DNA of 64,000 nucleotides. Origin: Planctomycetota bacterium. GTDB lineage: Bacteria > Planctomycetota > UBA1135 > GCA-002686595. A program made the translations under genes and the position numbers. Positions 18,013 to 26,663 of this stretch are shown here, piece after piece (positions within the stretch are counted from its first letter, which is position 1; every line of letters starts with the position of its first letter). Under the pieces are notes generated by a model that did not search any database, was not told the origin of the DNA, and saw nothing but the letters and a program-made list of their open reading frames with translations. The stretch is from the NCBI GenBank assembly GCA_014238415.1, contig JABABA010000001.1:241895-305894 (forward strand), written 5' to 3'.

Positions 18013-19073
18013 CAACCCGCTGGCAAGAATCCGCTGGCGCGCGCCAAGAACAATGCCAGGCCCAGGAGCCCCACCAACCAGCCCACGCAGGTCATCTGCT
18101 TTCGCGCATGGGGAACGAGGGGAAGGACAACCAGCAGACAGGCCAAGGGTGCCACGCCAAGGAAAATCCAGCGCGTACTTGCGGGGGCCAGGACCTCCGG
18201 CAGAAGGGCCGGATGCTGAAGCAGAAGGGCCCCCATTGCCGTGCCCATGATCCCAGCCGTCAACCAACGGATGCGCGCACCCGGATTGACCACCACATCA
18301 CTGCCCAAATAAACAGCACCCACAGCACAAGCCAAACCCAAGGTGCGCAGTTCCAGCCCAAACCCCAACCGGGTAACCCAAAGGGGAGCAACAAGTGCCG
18401 CGACAAACCAGATCAGCAAGTCCCAGCGAGCCCGAGCGCTCCCCGCCGCCAACAACAGAACGATCAGGGGAGCGGCACCCAAGAGGCCCGCCAACAACCC
18501 GTCCTGAAGGGCTGCACTCCGCAAAGAAGGTCCGCGGGTTCCGCTCCAGTCCGCCTGCCCCCTGGACAGAATTTCCAGATCAGGTAGGGCATCGGGCCAG
18601 TGCACAATCAAGGTGGAAAGGTGTCCGGGGCTTGTCTCAAAGAATGGGTCAATGGTCACCCAGAGACGGTCCAACTCAAATTCCAATGGCAACAGATAGG
18701 CTGCCTCCAGCCAGACCCTTCCATCTCGTTCGAGGGGCTCGCCCTGGTTCATCAAGTTCAGCTCCGGCTGAACCAGGGGCAGGGACAATTGAGGGTCTTC
18801 TCCCGCCGCTCCGGTCAGGCGCAGGTGCTGATCAAGATACGCGAGGATCGAACCCTCAGAAACTAACAGCTCCTGGCTTGAAAGAGCACCGTCCTGATCA
18901 GGATCAACCAGTTCAATTACCTCTGCCAGACTCTCCAGCTGGACTTGAAATTGAATCTTGAGGTGCTCGTCTGTTACCCAGATCTCAGTCAGACTCTGGG
19001 AATCAGGATGACTTGCGAGCGACGACACCCCGCCCGAGAGAGTCGCCAGCAGCAGACTGACCCAGAAACTCAA
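18009..19073 (-). CDS. HupE/UreJ-like membrane protein with EF-hand, translationally coupled to lon
   Basis: A 354-residue protein. Residues 25-165 form a soluble beta-rich domain containing one canonical EF-hand loop, D57-P-D-Q-D-G-A-L-S-S-Q-E68. Six or so membrane helices follow. The order of the helices and the segment YLGSDVVVNPGARIRWLTAG match the C-terminal half of HupE/UreJ_2 proteins, but the GxxHxxxGxDH metal-type signature of that family appears as GLLAGLLGAAPLIV, with no histidines. The TTG start at 19073 overlaps the lon stop in the tetranucleotide TTGA, so translation is probably coupled. The HupE relationship is inferred from topology and is uncertain. Confidence 0.65.
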   Translation of the reverse strand: MSFWVSLLLATLSGGVSSLASHPDSQSLTEIWVTDEHLKIQFQVQLESLAEVIELVDPDQDGALSSQELLVSEGSILAYLDQHLRLTGAAGEDPQLSLPLVQPELNLMNQGEPLERDGRVWLEAAYLLPLEFELDRLWVTIDPFFETSPGHLSTLIVHWPDALPDLEILSRGQADWSGTRGPSLRSAALQDGLLAGLLGAAPLIVLLLAAGSARARWDLLIWFVAALVAPLWVTRLGFGLELRTLGLACAVGAVYLGSDVVVNPGARIRWLTAGIMGTAMGALLLQHPALLPEVLAPASTRWIFLGVAPLACLLVVLPLVPHARKQMTCVGWLVGLLGLALFLARASGFLPAGC

Positions 19074-21436
19074 CCCGGCCCGTCCACCAACGCGTAATCA
19101 AGCACATCTCTCACATCGTTGAGGGGCACAAAGGACAAACGCTCACGTGCCTCCTCAGGAACATCATGCAAGTCCTGCATGTTGCGTTCTGGCAAGAGGA
19201 TCGTGCGTATACCCGCCCCCAGGGCGCCGAGGACTTTTTCCTTGATCCCGCCGACAGCCAGGACGCGACCGCGCAGGCTGATTTCACCTGTCATGGCCAC
19301 ATCCGCCCGCACTCGACGACCTGAGAGCAAGGACACTATTGCCACATAGATGGCAACTCCAGCGCTGGGACCGTCCTTGGGTACAGCACCGCCGGGCAGG
19401 TGCAAGTGCAGGTCCTTGTCGAGGAACGGGTTGGGATCCAAACCAAGGTCCTCGGCTCCGGAGCGCACCAGGGTCTGGGCGATTCGTGCACTCTCCTGCA
19501 TCACATCGCCGAGTTGACCAGTCAAGATCAACTCACCCTTACCAGGCATATGCGCTGCCTCTATGAACAGGATCTCCCCTCCGGTTGGGGTCCAGGCGAG
19601 ACCCGTGGCCACTCCGCTGCTCGCGGTCCTCTCACGCACATCATGCTCGTGTTCTCGGGGGCCGAGAATCTTGACAACCGCCGCAGCGTCCACAACCAGC
19701 GGCTTGCGCCTGCGACCCTTGGCCACCCTGAAGGCTGCATGGCGGCAGATCGACGCCAGGCACCTCTCCAACTGACGTACGCCAGCTTCGCGGGTGTGGA
19801 AACGAATCACTTCGCGCAGTCCGCCCACGCGCAGTTTCAAGTGTGCCGCGGTCAAGCCCGCTCGTTTCAGCTGCCGTGGCCACAGGTGCGCCTTCGCGAT
19901 GGCGAGCTTCTCGCTCTCGGAGTAGCCCGGCAACTCAATTACTTCCAGCCGGTCCCTGAGGGCCGGCGGCACTGTGTCGAGCACGTTGGCCGTGGCCAGG
20001 AAGAACACCCCCGACAGGTCAAACGCAAGGCCCAGATAGACATCGGTGAAGGTCTTGTTCTGGGCCGGGTCGAGCACCTCCAAAAGCGCTGCAGAAGGAT
20101 CCCCTTGAAAACCCCGGCCCAACTTGTCCACCTCGTCCAGCAGAAAGACCGGGTCCATGCTGCCAGCGTCTTTCATGGCACTGACGATTCGCCCGGGCAT
20201 GGCCCCCACGTAGGTACGTCGATGCCCGCGAATTTCGGACTCATCATGCATGCCCCCAAGCGCGATGCGGGCGAAGGGCCGCTGAAGAGCACGGGCCACA
20301 CTGCGTCCCAGGGATGTCTTGCCCACACCGGGAGGCCCCAAAAGACACAGGATTGTTCCAGCGCCCTCATCGGAAAGTTTCCGCACAGCCAGGGCCTCAA
20401 GAATGCGCTGCTTGACCTTCTTCAATCCGTGATGGTCTTCGTCCAGGATGCGCGCTGCCCGCCGAAGATCGACTCGAGCTTGCGTGGTCTGTCCCCAGGG
20501 GAGCTCCAACACGGTCTCAAGCCAGGTACGCAGCATGGGATGCTCCGCTGACTGCTCTGGGGTACGGCCCAGGCGGCGCAAGTCGCGCTCCACCCGTTTG
20601 CGCGCTTCTTCAGGCAAGGGCAGGGCCTTGGCTCTGGCGGCAAGATCGTCGAGGTCCGAGTCCGAGTCCTCATCCTCGCCCAGCTCGCGGCGGATGGCCC
20701 GCAGTTGCTCGCGCAGGAAATACTCACGCTGGGCCTGATCAAGATTGCCCCGGGTGTCCTGGCGGATCTTGTTGGAGAGGCGCAGGACTTCCTCCAGTTC
20801 CCCCAGAATGTGCATCAACTTGTCGAGCCTCTGCTTGAGATCAAATGTCTCCAAGAGGTCCTGCTTGGCAGCAGCGGGTGCGTCCATGAAGGTCGCCACC
20901 AGATCGGCCATTTGGGTAGGCGACTCGATACCCTCAACTGCTTCAGCCAGGTCCTCGGGGGCCCCTGGAGCCAACTCAAGCACTTCCCGGGCGCGATCCT
21001 TGAGGGCCCTGAAGCGCGCGGCGATCGGCTTCGTGATTCGCTCCTTGGCGGGCACGATTCGTATGCGGGCGATGATGAACGGCTCCTCCTGCAGGAACTT
21101 GACCACCTCAAACCGCTCATGGGCCTGACAGATCGCATTGTGACGGTCTTCACTCAAGGGCCAGTAGCGCAGGATCTCCGCCAAGGTTCCGACCCGGTGC
21201 AGGTCTTTTGGGGCCGGCACTTCCAATTCTCCATCCTTCTGCAACAGGAGCCCCACGTACTGGCCCTGTTGCATGGCCGCCTGAATCGCCCGTATCGATC
21301 GCTCGCGGCCGATCATCAAGGGCAAAGCCACGCCCGGGAACAAAATCATGTTCCGCACCGGCAGGATAATGATCTCCTGCAAGTCTCCCTTGGAAGAACT
21401 GGTCGCCCTTTTGGTCTTGGTCTTCTTGCGCGCCAC
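19070..21436 (-). CDS. lon: ATP-dependent protease Lon
   Basis: A Lon protease of about 788 residues, close to the usual 780-810. The N-terminal LAN/substrate-binding domain opens LPVRNMILFPGVALPLMIGR. A central AAA+ module carries Walker A LLGPPGVGKTSLGR, the IRGHRRTYVGAMPG pore-loop region and Walker B VFLLDEVDKL. The C-terminal protease domain contains PKDGPSAG with the catalytic serine and a downstream lysine in GGIKEKVLGA. It degrades misfolded and regulatory proteins in the cytoplasm. The GTG at 21436 is chosen because GGTGGAG lies 5 nt upstream; an ATG 11 codons earlier (21469) lacks a ribosome site. The membrane gene at 18009-19073 overlaps its stop. Confidence 0.97.
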   Translation of the reverse strand: MARKKTKTKRATSSSKGDLQEIIILPVRNMILFPGVALPLMIGRERSIRAIQAAMQQGQYVGLLLQKDGELEVPAPKDLHRVGTLAEILRYWPLSEDRHNAICQAHERFEVVKFLQEEPFIIARIRIVPAKERITKPIAARFRALKDRAREVLELAPGAPEDLAEAVEGIESPTQMADLVATFMDAPAAAKQDLLETFDLKQRLDKLMHILGELEEVLRLSNKIRQDTRGNLDQAQREYFLREQLRAIRRELGEDEDSDSDLDDLAARAKALPLPEEARKRVERDLRRLGRTPEQSAEHPMLRTWLETVLELPWGQTTQARVDLRRAARILDEDHHGLKKVKQRILEALAVRKLSDEGAGTILCLLGPPGVGKTSLGRSVARALQRPFARIALGGMHDESEIRGHRRTYVGAMPGRIVSAMKDAGSMDPVFLLDEVDKLGRGFQGDPSAALLEVLDPAQNKTFTDVYLGLAFDLSGVFFLATANVLDTVPPALRDRLEVIELPGYSESEKLAIAKAHLWPRQLKRAGLTAAHLKLRVGGLREVIRFHTREAGVRQLERCLASICRHAAFRVAKGRRRKPLVVDAAAVVKILGPREHEHDVRERTASSGVATGLAWTPTGGEILFIEAAHMPGKGELILTGQLGDVMQESARIAQTLVRSGAEDLGLDPNPFLDKDLHLHLPGGAVPKDGPSAGVAIYVAIVSLLSGRRVRADVAMTGEISLRGRVLAVGGIKEKVLGALGAGIRTILLPERNMQDLHDVPEEARERLSFVPLNDVRDVLDYALVDGPG

Positions 21437-21507
21437 TAGAACTCCACCGTGATCGATTTTGCGCCGCATTCGAACGGCGCCAGGACATTATGGCTGAGGA
21501 CGCACCC

Positions 21508-21738
21508 CTACAGCAGATCCCCAAAAGGGCTGCGATAACACGAACGCTGGGAATCGCAGTCATCAGGCCAGGCCAGTTCCCCATCGGGACCAAGAGCCTT
21601 TTCCGTACGCGCGCACCAACAGTGTTGACTGCGATCGAGCACATCCTCAGCACAGCGCGCCTGCCCACCGTGCACCAACAACTTCTTGCTACACAGGTCT
21701 GCGCAGAGCAGTTCCGGAAGCTTGGGATTGGTTTCCAT
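21508..21738 (-). CDS. Small cysteine-rich protein, fourth gene of molybdenum hydroxylase operon
   Basis: A 76-residue protein with seven cysteines: LLCADLCSKK near the N-terminus, RCAEDV, HCWCART in the middle and DDCDSQRSCY near the end. There is no signal peptide. The ATG at 21738 is preceded by TAGGAG at a spacing of 7 nt, an excellent ribosome site, and the gene starts 10 bp after the FAD-subunit stop, so it belongs to the same transcript. The conserved-looking paired cysteines suggest metal or Fe-S binding. A maturation or electron-transfer role for the hydroxylase is possible but purely contextual. I believe similar small proteins exist in other bacteria but cannot name a family. Confidence 0.7.
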   Translation of the reverse strand: METNPKLPELLCADLCSKKLLVHGGQARCAEDVLDRSQHCWCARTEKALGPDGELAWPDDCDSQRSCYRSPFGDLL

Positions 21739-21748
21739 TCAGGTACTC

Positions 21749-22738
21749 CTAGGTTGTGAGAGCCTCAAAGGCCTCGGCGACCAGACCCTGTGTGAGGGGC
21801 ACCTTGTAGCCGTTTTCAGAAAGTGGTTCCGCATCAGCCAGAGCATCCTGGGCCGCCAAAGCAACGAGTTCTTCGCCCAGCGGCCGCCCAGCCAGCTTGC
21901 GTTCCGTGCGTGTGCAGCGCCAGGGTACGGGAGCCACAGCTCCAAGCACGAGGCGACAACTGGCCAGCCTGTCACCGTCGGTTTGCAGCACCAATGCTAC
22001 CGCCGCCAGGGCAAAGTCATAGGCGTCACGCTCCTTGAACTTGAGGTAGATCGAGCGCTGACCTGCAACGGGGGCAGGAACACGGATGCGGGTCAGTACC
22101 TCGTCCGCGGCGAGACGGGTCTCCCGCAGGACATCTCCTTCGCTTGGCAGAACAAAAAACTCCTCCAGCGTCAGCACACGCTCACCCCTGGGACTGATCA
22201 GTTGCACTTCTGCCCCCAATGCCACCAGGGCCGGGGCCAGATCACTGGGATGCACAATGTAGCTCGGGCCCCCGCCAAGAATGGCGTTGTAGCGATTCTT
22301 GCCGTAGTAGCTGAAACACTCTGTGCCCCCCTTCTTCAGGCAGGGATAGTCTTCAGAACGATAGTACCAGCAGCGGGGCCGTTGATTCAGGTTGCCACCC
22401 ACCGTAGCCGCACTACGGATCTGGGGGCTGGCGATGCTGGCTGCCGCCTGGGCCAGAACCGGGAAAGCGGCGGCTATGGAAGCGTCCTTTTCCAGGGTTG
22501 CCAAGGTGGTCAAGGCGCCGATCTCCAAACTTCCGTCGCTGGCCCAGACCACTCCATTCAGATCAGGAATGGATTTCAGATTGACCACCAGATCCGGCTC
22601 AACAAGGTACTCCTTCATTTCCGTCAAGAGATCTTGCCCGCCAGCCAACAGACGCGCCCGGTCGTCGCCAATTGTCTTGGGCAGGAGCCCCGCTGCTTCA
22701 TCCACCGAGTTCGGCAGTGCCATTTCAAAATTCTTCAT
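21749..22738 (-). CDS. FAD-binding subunit of PaoABC/xanthine dehydrogenase-type molybdenum hydroxylase
   Basis: A 329-residue medium subunit. The FAD-binding motifs LLAGGQDLLTEMKEY (residues 30-44) and SAATVGGNLNQRPR (109-122) are intact, followed by the CO-dehydrogenase flavoprotein C-terminal domain. It has the Cys insert seen in E. coli PaoB/YagS-like subunits, where four cysteines hold a [4Fe-4S] cluster. C123, C133 and C141 are present here, while the fourth position in GGGPSY is Ser159. The subunit should pass electrons from the 2Fe-2S subunit to FAD and an external acceptor. The ATG at 22738 overlaps the stop of the large subunit in TGATG, so the two are translationally coupled. Confidence 0.93.
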   Translation of the reverse strand: MKNFEMALPNSVDEAAGLLPKTIGDDRARLLAGGQDLLTEMKEYLVEPDLVVNLKSIPDLNGVVWASDGSLEIGALTTLATLEKDASIAAAFPVLAQAAASIASPQIRSAATVGGNLNQRPRCWYYRSEDYPCLKKGGTECFSYYGKNRYNAILGGGPSYIVHPSDLAPALVALGAEVQLISPRGERVLTLEEFFVLPSEGDVLRETRLAADEVLTRIRVPAPVAGQRSIYLKFKERDAYDFALAAVALVLQTDGDRLASCRLVLGAVAPVPWRCTRTERKLAGRPLGEELVALAAQDALADAEPLSENGYKVPLTQGLVAEAFEALTT

Positions 22739-24927
22739 CAGGCATCCTTGAGGGCTTCAAGCACTCGATCGGGAGTCAAGGGAAGGTGGCGCACTCGCGC
22801 GCCGCAAGCGTTGAAGACCGCGTTGGCGATGGCGCCGGCCCCGGGAACTCCGGGCCCCTCGGCCATACCACTCACCGTGGGGCGCATGTCGTCATCGTCA
22901 ATCAGGGGCCGCATGCGTGGAATATCCTTGGTGCCGGCGATTTTGTAGTCCTCCATGTTGCTCGAGAGGGTGTTGCCAAAGTCCGCGTCAATCACCCTCT
23001 GCTCGAAGAGAGCGTAGGACACTGCCCCCACCATGCCCCCGTTGATCTGGCTCTTGGTAGTGAGACGATTCAGGGTCAGCCCCTGATTCTGAATCGCCAC
23101 CATGTCGAGTACCTTGACCTGCCCGGTGCGAGTGTTGACAGCGACCCGCACAGCCTGGGCCCCGTGGACACCGCCATCGGCCAACTCGCCCTGGTGCTTG
23201 CCTGTCACCACCAAAGGATCCCGGCCCAAGAGAGCGCAGGCCTCGTTCCAACCAAGGCTCTGTTCGGGGTCGTCCGTCACAAACACCCGGCCCTTGTCAA
23301 AGGTGTAGGCCCCGGGCTGTGCTCCCAGCACGGGCTCGAGTTTCTTCTCCAATGCTTCACGAGCCAACAGGGCCGCATGCTGCACGGCCGGAGCAACTGA
23401 TCCCGTGGTCACCGAACCACCGGAAGCAACTCCCGGGGGCAGGGCGCTATCGCCGATACGGGCCTTCACATCCTTGAGGCCCAGTCCCAGCTCTTCGGCC
23501 ACAATACTGCCCACATAGGTACGCGAACCCGTACCCAGATCCTGCACCCCACAACTTGAGGTCACCGATCCATCAGAATCGATGCGCACCTCACATCTGG
23601 CGCCTCCGTGGCCTCCACCGCCCCAACGAGAAACTCCAAATCCGATGCCCTCGCACCAGTGATCTCCGGCAGGAGGCGGAGGAGCACCAGCGGCACGCTG
23701 ATCCGATGCCAAGGGCTTCTTCCCGGGCTCGATGCGGTTGGGATGCATATCCCAACCGATTTCCTTGGCCACCCGCCGCAACTGACGGTGATGGACCTCA
23801 TCGCCTAGGTTCTTGATGCGAAACTCAAGGGGATCCATGCCAATACCATATGCCAGCTCATCCACCACGGACTCCATGGCAAATGAAGCCTGGGGATGAC
23901 CCGGCGCGCGCATGGCACGATTGCCATCCAAGGCCTGATGAACCGTGTTGATTTTCGCGTAGGCCTGTTCCACCTGATACATGTAGGGGGGCGTGGGCAA
24001 GGCTCCCCCGCTGGTGCCACCGAACTTGAAGGCCTCTACCTCCAGGGCAACGATACGCCCGTCCTTGGACGCTCCCCCCCGCATCACCTGGCGTGAACCG
24101 GAACGATTACCGGTCATCAGAAACTCAGCCTTGCGGTCGAGGAACAAGTGAACCGGGCGCTTGAGTTGGCGTGCCGCGCGACATGCCATTGCCCCCTCCA
24201 GGCCGATACCGAACTTAGCCCCAAATCCCCCGCCCATGTGTTGGCAGACCACCCGCACCTGACTGCTCTTCAGTCCCAGATGACGCGCGAAGGAACCGGC
24301 GTTACCACTCACCGCCTGGGTGGAAGCATAGACCGTGGCCTCATCTCCACCGTTGTAGTCCACCACGCAACCATGGGTCTCCAGGCACAGGTGATGCTGC
24401 ACGGGCATACTGTAGGTGGCCGAGACCTGAACATCCGCCGACGCAAGAGCCTGCACCGTCTTCTCCGCATCCCCCCTTTCACCTGACTGTCGCAGGTTAC
24501 CGCGGCGGTTGATCTTGGACGCGCCCGGGGCGCTGATCTGCTCCTCGCTGATCAGCATGTTGTCCTCGGGAGTCCACTCAACCTGAACCGCGCGCATCCC
24601 GTCCTGAGCAGCCTCTGGAGAGGTACCACAGACAATCGCCACAACGGCGTCGTCCCCCAGGTAACGCACCTGATCCTTGCCCTCTTCGGCCAGTTCCGCC
24701 AGCACCACACCAGGAGTGGCCAGAGCTTGACTGAGATCGATTGACTCAATGGTCGCCCGGCTGGCGGGGATCATCACGAGTCGCCCATAGACCATACCCG
24801 GCAGGCGCATGTCATGTGAAAACCGCGCGCTCCCGGTCACCTTTGCGGGTGAATCCGCCCGGGGATAATCAGTATTGAGCAGATTGAGTTCCTGGCGGGA
24901 CTTCCAGCGGATCGTGGGGTCGGCCAT
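22738..24927 (-). CDS. Molybdopterin-binding large subunit of aldehyde/xanthine dehydrogenase-type hydroxylase (PaoC-like)
   Basis: A 729-residue catalytic subunit. Molybdenum-cofactor motifs are GGGFGAKFG at 232-240, RAPGHPQ at 340-346, and the C-terminal MAEGPGVPGAGAIANAV whose Glu690 fits the conserved active-site glutamate. The family hydroxylates aldehydes or N-heterocycles using water and a Mo=S centre; the true substrate cannot be read from sequence. The ATG at 24927 overlaps the stop of the 2Fe-2S subunit in TGATG, and its own stop overlaps the FAD-subunit start in the same way. Subunit order is S-L-M plus a Cys-rich gene, unlike E. coli paoABCD. No XdhC/PaoD-like chaperone gene is visible nearby. 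Confidence 0.94.
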   Translation of the reverse strand: MADPTIRWKSRQELNLLNTDYPRADSPAKVTGSARFSHDMRLPGMVYGRLVMIPASRATIESIDLSQALATPGVVLAELAEEGKDQVRYLGDDAVVAIVCGTSPEAAQDGMRAVQVEWTPEDNMLISEEQISAPGASKINRRGNLRQSGERGDAEKTVQALASADVQVSATYSMPVQHHLCLETHGCVVDYNGGDEATVYASTQAVSGNAGSFARHLGLKSSQVRVVCQHMGGGFGAKFGIGLEGAMACRAARQLKRPVHLFLDRKAEFLMTGNRSGSRQVMRGGASKDGRIVALEVEAFKFGGTSGGALPTPPYMYQVEQAYAKINTVHQALDGNRAMRAPGHPQASFAMESVVDELAYGIGMDPLEFRIKNLGDEVHHRQLRRVAKEIGWDMHPNRIEPGKKPLASDQRAAGAPPPPAGDHWCEGIGFGVSRWGGGGHGGARCEVRIDSDGSVTSSCGVQDLGTGSRTYVGSIVAEELGLGLKDVKARIGDSALPPGVASGGSVTTGSVAPAVQHAALLAREALEKKLEPVLGAQPGAYTFDKGRVFVTDDPEQSLGWNEACALLGRDPLVVTGKHQGELADGGVHGAQAVRVAVNTRTGQVKVLDMVAIQNQGLTLNRLTTKSQINGGMVGAVSYALFEQRVIDADFGNTLSSNMEDYKIAGTKDIPRMRPLIDDDDMRPTVSGMAEGPGVPGAGAIANAVFNACGARVRHLPLTPDRVLEALKDA

Positions 24928-25625
24928 CAGCGCTTGTCCTCCCGGCCGCCAGCGGCATCGACCGCGCCTCCGGCCATCATTCCCTGGGCGGTCTCCGCGG
25001 CAGCGAACACATGAGGATAGGTTCCACAACGGCAGAGGTTGCCCGACAACAGTTCGCGAATGCGACTGGGGGCTGCCTCGGGTTCCTGTTCCAGGCAGGC
25101 AACCGTGGAGACCACGAAGCCAGGGGTGCAGAAACCACACATGCTCGCATCGTGCTCGCAAAAGGCGGCCTGAACTGGATGCAGATCATCAAGCGTGCCC
25201 AAACCTTCCACCGTGCGCACCTCGCGCCCGGCCAGATCCACCGCCAGGGTCATACAGGCGTAGGCCGGCTGGTCATCAATCATCACGCTGCAGGCACCAC
25301 AGCTACCACGGTCGCAAACTTCCTTGGCTCCGGTCAGAGGTGGATCTAAACGATGGCGCAGCAGGGACAAAAGGGTCGTGCGTGGCTCAACTTCCACCGA
25401 ACGCTTCTCCCCGTTGATGGTCAGGGTCAGCTTGGAGAGCCCAGTGAGCCGCGCACCGTCCTGGGGCCTCGCCCCAGCAACGCCAGGGGAATTCGCCAAA
25501 GTAGTGCTCGCCAGGGCGGCACTTGAGCCCCCAAGAAAAGCCCGCCGGGAAGGGCCGCTTGACTCAGATGAAGTTCTGTCCTGGGGAGGCTGGTCTGATG
25601 AGAGAGGTGCTCTGGTATTGTCCAT
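24927..25625 (-). CDS. 2Fe-2S subunit of molybdenum hydroxylase with Tat signal (PaoA-like)
   Basis: A 232-residue protein. The twin-arginine motif SRRAFLGG at 26-33 precedes a hydrophobic stretch, so the folded complex should be exported to the periplasm by Tat, as for E. coli PaoABC. A plant-type ferredoxin domain holds C104, C109, C112 and C124. The helical second domain holds C163, C166, C198 and C200 (CxxC and CRC). It relays electrons from the Mo centre to FAD. It is the first gene of the operon; 138 bp separate its start from the divergent phosphonate-binding protein gene, and this should hold both promoters. Confidence 0.94.
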   Translation of the reverse strand: MDNTRAPLSSDQPPQDRTSSESSGPSRRAFLGGSSAALASTTLANSPGVAGARPQDGARLTGLSKLTLTINGEKRSVEVEPRTTLLSLLRHRLDPPLTGAKEVCDRGSCGACSVMIDDQPAYACMTLAVDLAGREVRTVEGLGTLDDLHPVQAAFCEHDASMCGFCTPGFVVSTVACLEQEPEAAPSRIRELLSGNLCRCGTYPHVFAAAETAQGMMAGGAVDAAGGREDKR

Positions 25626-25763
25626 GAATCTGACCGATGATGAGCCGGTGCGGGCATCCTATGCGGAGCACAGACTCTAGCTTGTTTGCAGCTTGTATCC
25701 GCAGAGTGGATCGGTGAGATTCCGACCCAACCGTGCAGGGCCGTGGGATATGCTCCTGCGCCC

Positions 25764-26663
25764 ATGTGCGCTTCCAGACCCTTCCTGCTGATCACCTGCC
25801 TGCTTGCCATTGGCCTTACAGCCGCCTGCGGAGGCTCCGAGAGGGCGCATGCCGCGAGCCGCCCTCTGCGTTTCTCGGCCATTCCCCACGAACGCAGCTC
25901 CGCGATGGCAGAGCAACTGGCCCTGGTGGCCAAATACCTGCAGGGGGAACTCGATCTGGACTGCGAATATGTGCCCGTGAGCGACTACGCGGCAGCTGTG
26001 GAGGCCTTCAAGAACAAGGACATCGACCTGGCATGGTTTGGGGGCGTAACCGGCGTCCAAGCCCGCATGGCCATGCCCGGGTCCAGGGCCATCGCCCAGG
26101 GCAAAGTGGATCCAGAATTCAAGAGCTACTTCATCGCCCATGTGGATTCAGGTATCAGACCCTCGAAAGAATTCCCATTGGCCATGAAAGGCAGGAGTTT
26201 CTCCTTCGGCTCTCCTGGCTCGACCTCGGGAAGGCTGATGCCTGAATTCTTCTTGCGCCAGGCAACCGGTAGGACACCCCAGGAGTTCTTCGGTCACCTG
26301 AATCGCTACTCGGGCTCGCATAACCAGACGGCCTTGCAGGTGCAGGCCAAGGCTGTGGACTGCGGTGCCCTAAACTACAAGACCTACGACGCCATGGTTA
26401 CTGATGGACGCATCGACCCAGAAGTCTGCCTGAAAATCTGGGAGACCCCACCCTACCCGGACTACAACTGGACAGTCCGGGGCGATCTGGACGACATTTT
26501 CGGAGCAGGCATGACAACTGCTCTACAAGACGCTCTGGTGAATTGCGGCGACCCTCAAGTCCTGGCAGCCCTCAAGAGACCTGAAGGCTTGATCCCTGCC
26601 TGCAACGAAGACTTCATCGCAGTCCGCCAGACCATGGCTGTGGTGGGTATGCTCCCCGAGTGA
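25764..26663 (+). CDS. phnD: Phosphonate/phosphite-type ABC transporter substrate-binding lipoprotein (PhnD family)
   Basis: A 299-residue exported binding protein starting at the ATG at 25764. The signal peptide ends at TAAC, giving a lipid anchor. PhnD-family landmarks are RFSAIPHERSSAMAEQL, YVPVSDYAAAVEAFKNKDIDLAWFGG, the SFGSPGSTSGRLMPEFFL ligand region (the GSxxSTSG phosphonate/phosphite pocket) and VDCGALNYKTYD. It captures a phosphonate, phosphite or related oxyanion in the periplasm. The open frame extends upstream to 25686 but lacks signal character. The stop overlaps the GTG start of the ATPase gene in GTGA. No phosphonate-degrading gene is in the window, so the substrate is unresolved. 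Confidence 0.92.
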   Translation: MCASRPFLLITCLLAIGLTAACGGSERAHAASRPLRFSAIPHERSSAMAEQLALVAKYLQGELDLDCEYVPVSDYAAAVEAFKNKDIDLAWFGGVTGVQARMAMPGSRAIAQGKVDPEFKSYFIAHVDSGIRPSKEFPLAMKGRSFSFGSPGSTSGRLMPEFFLRQATGRTPQEFFGHLNRYSGSHNQTALQVQAKAVDCGALNYKTYDAMVTDGRIDPEVCLKIWETPPYPDYNWTVRGDLDDIFGAGMTTALQDALVNCGDPQVLAALKRPEGLIPACNEDFIAVRQTMAVVGMLPE

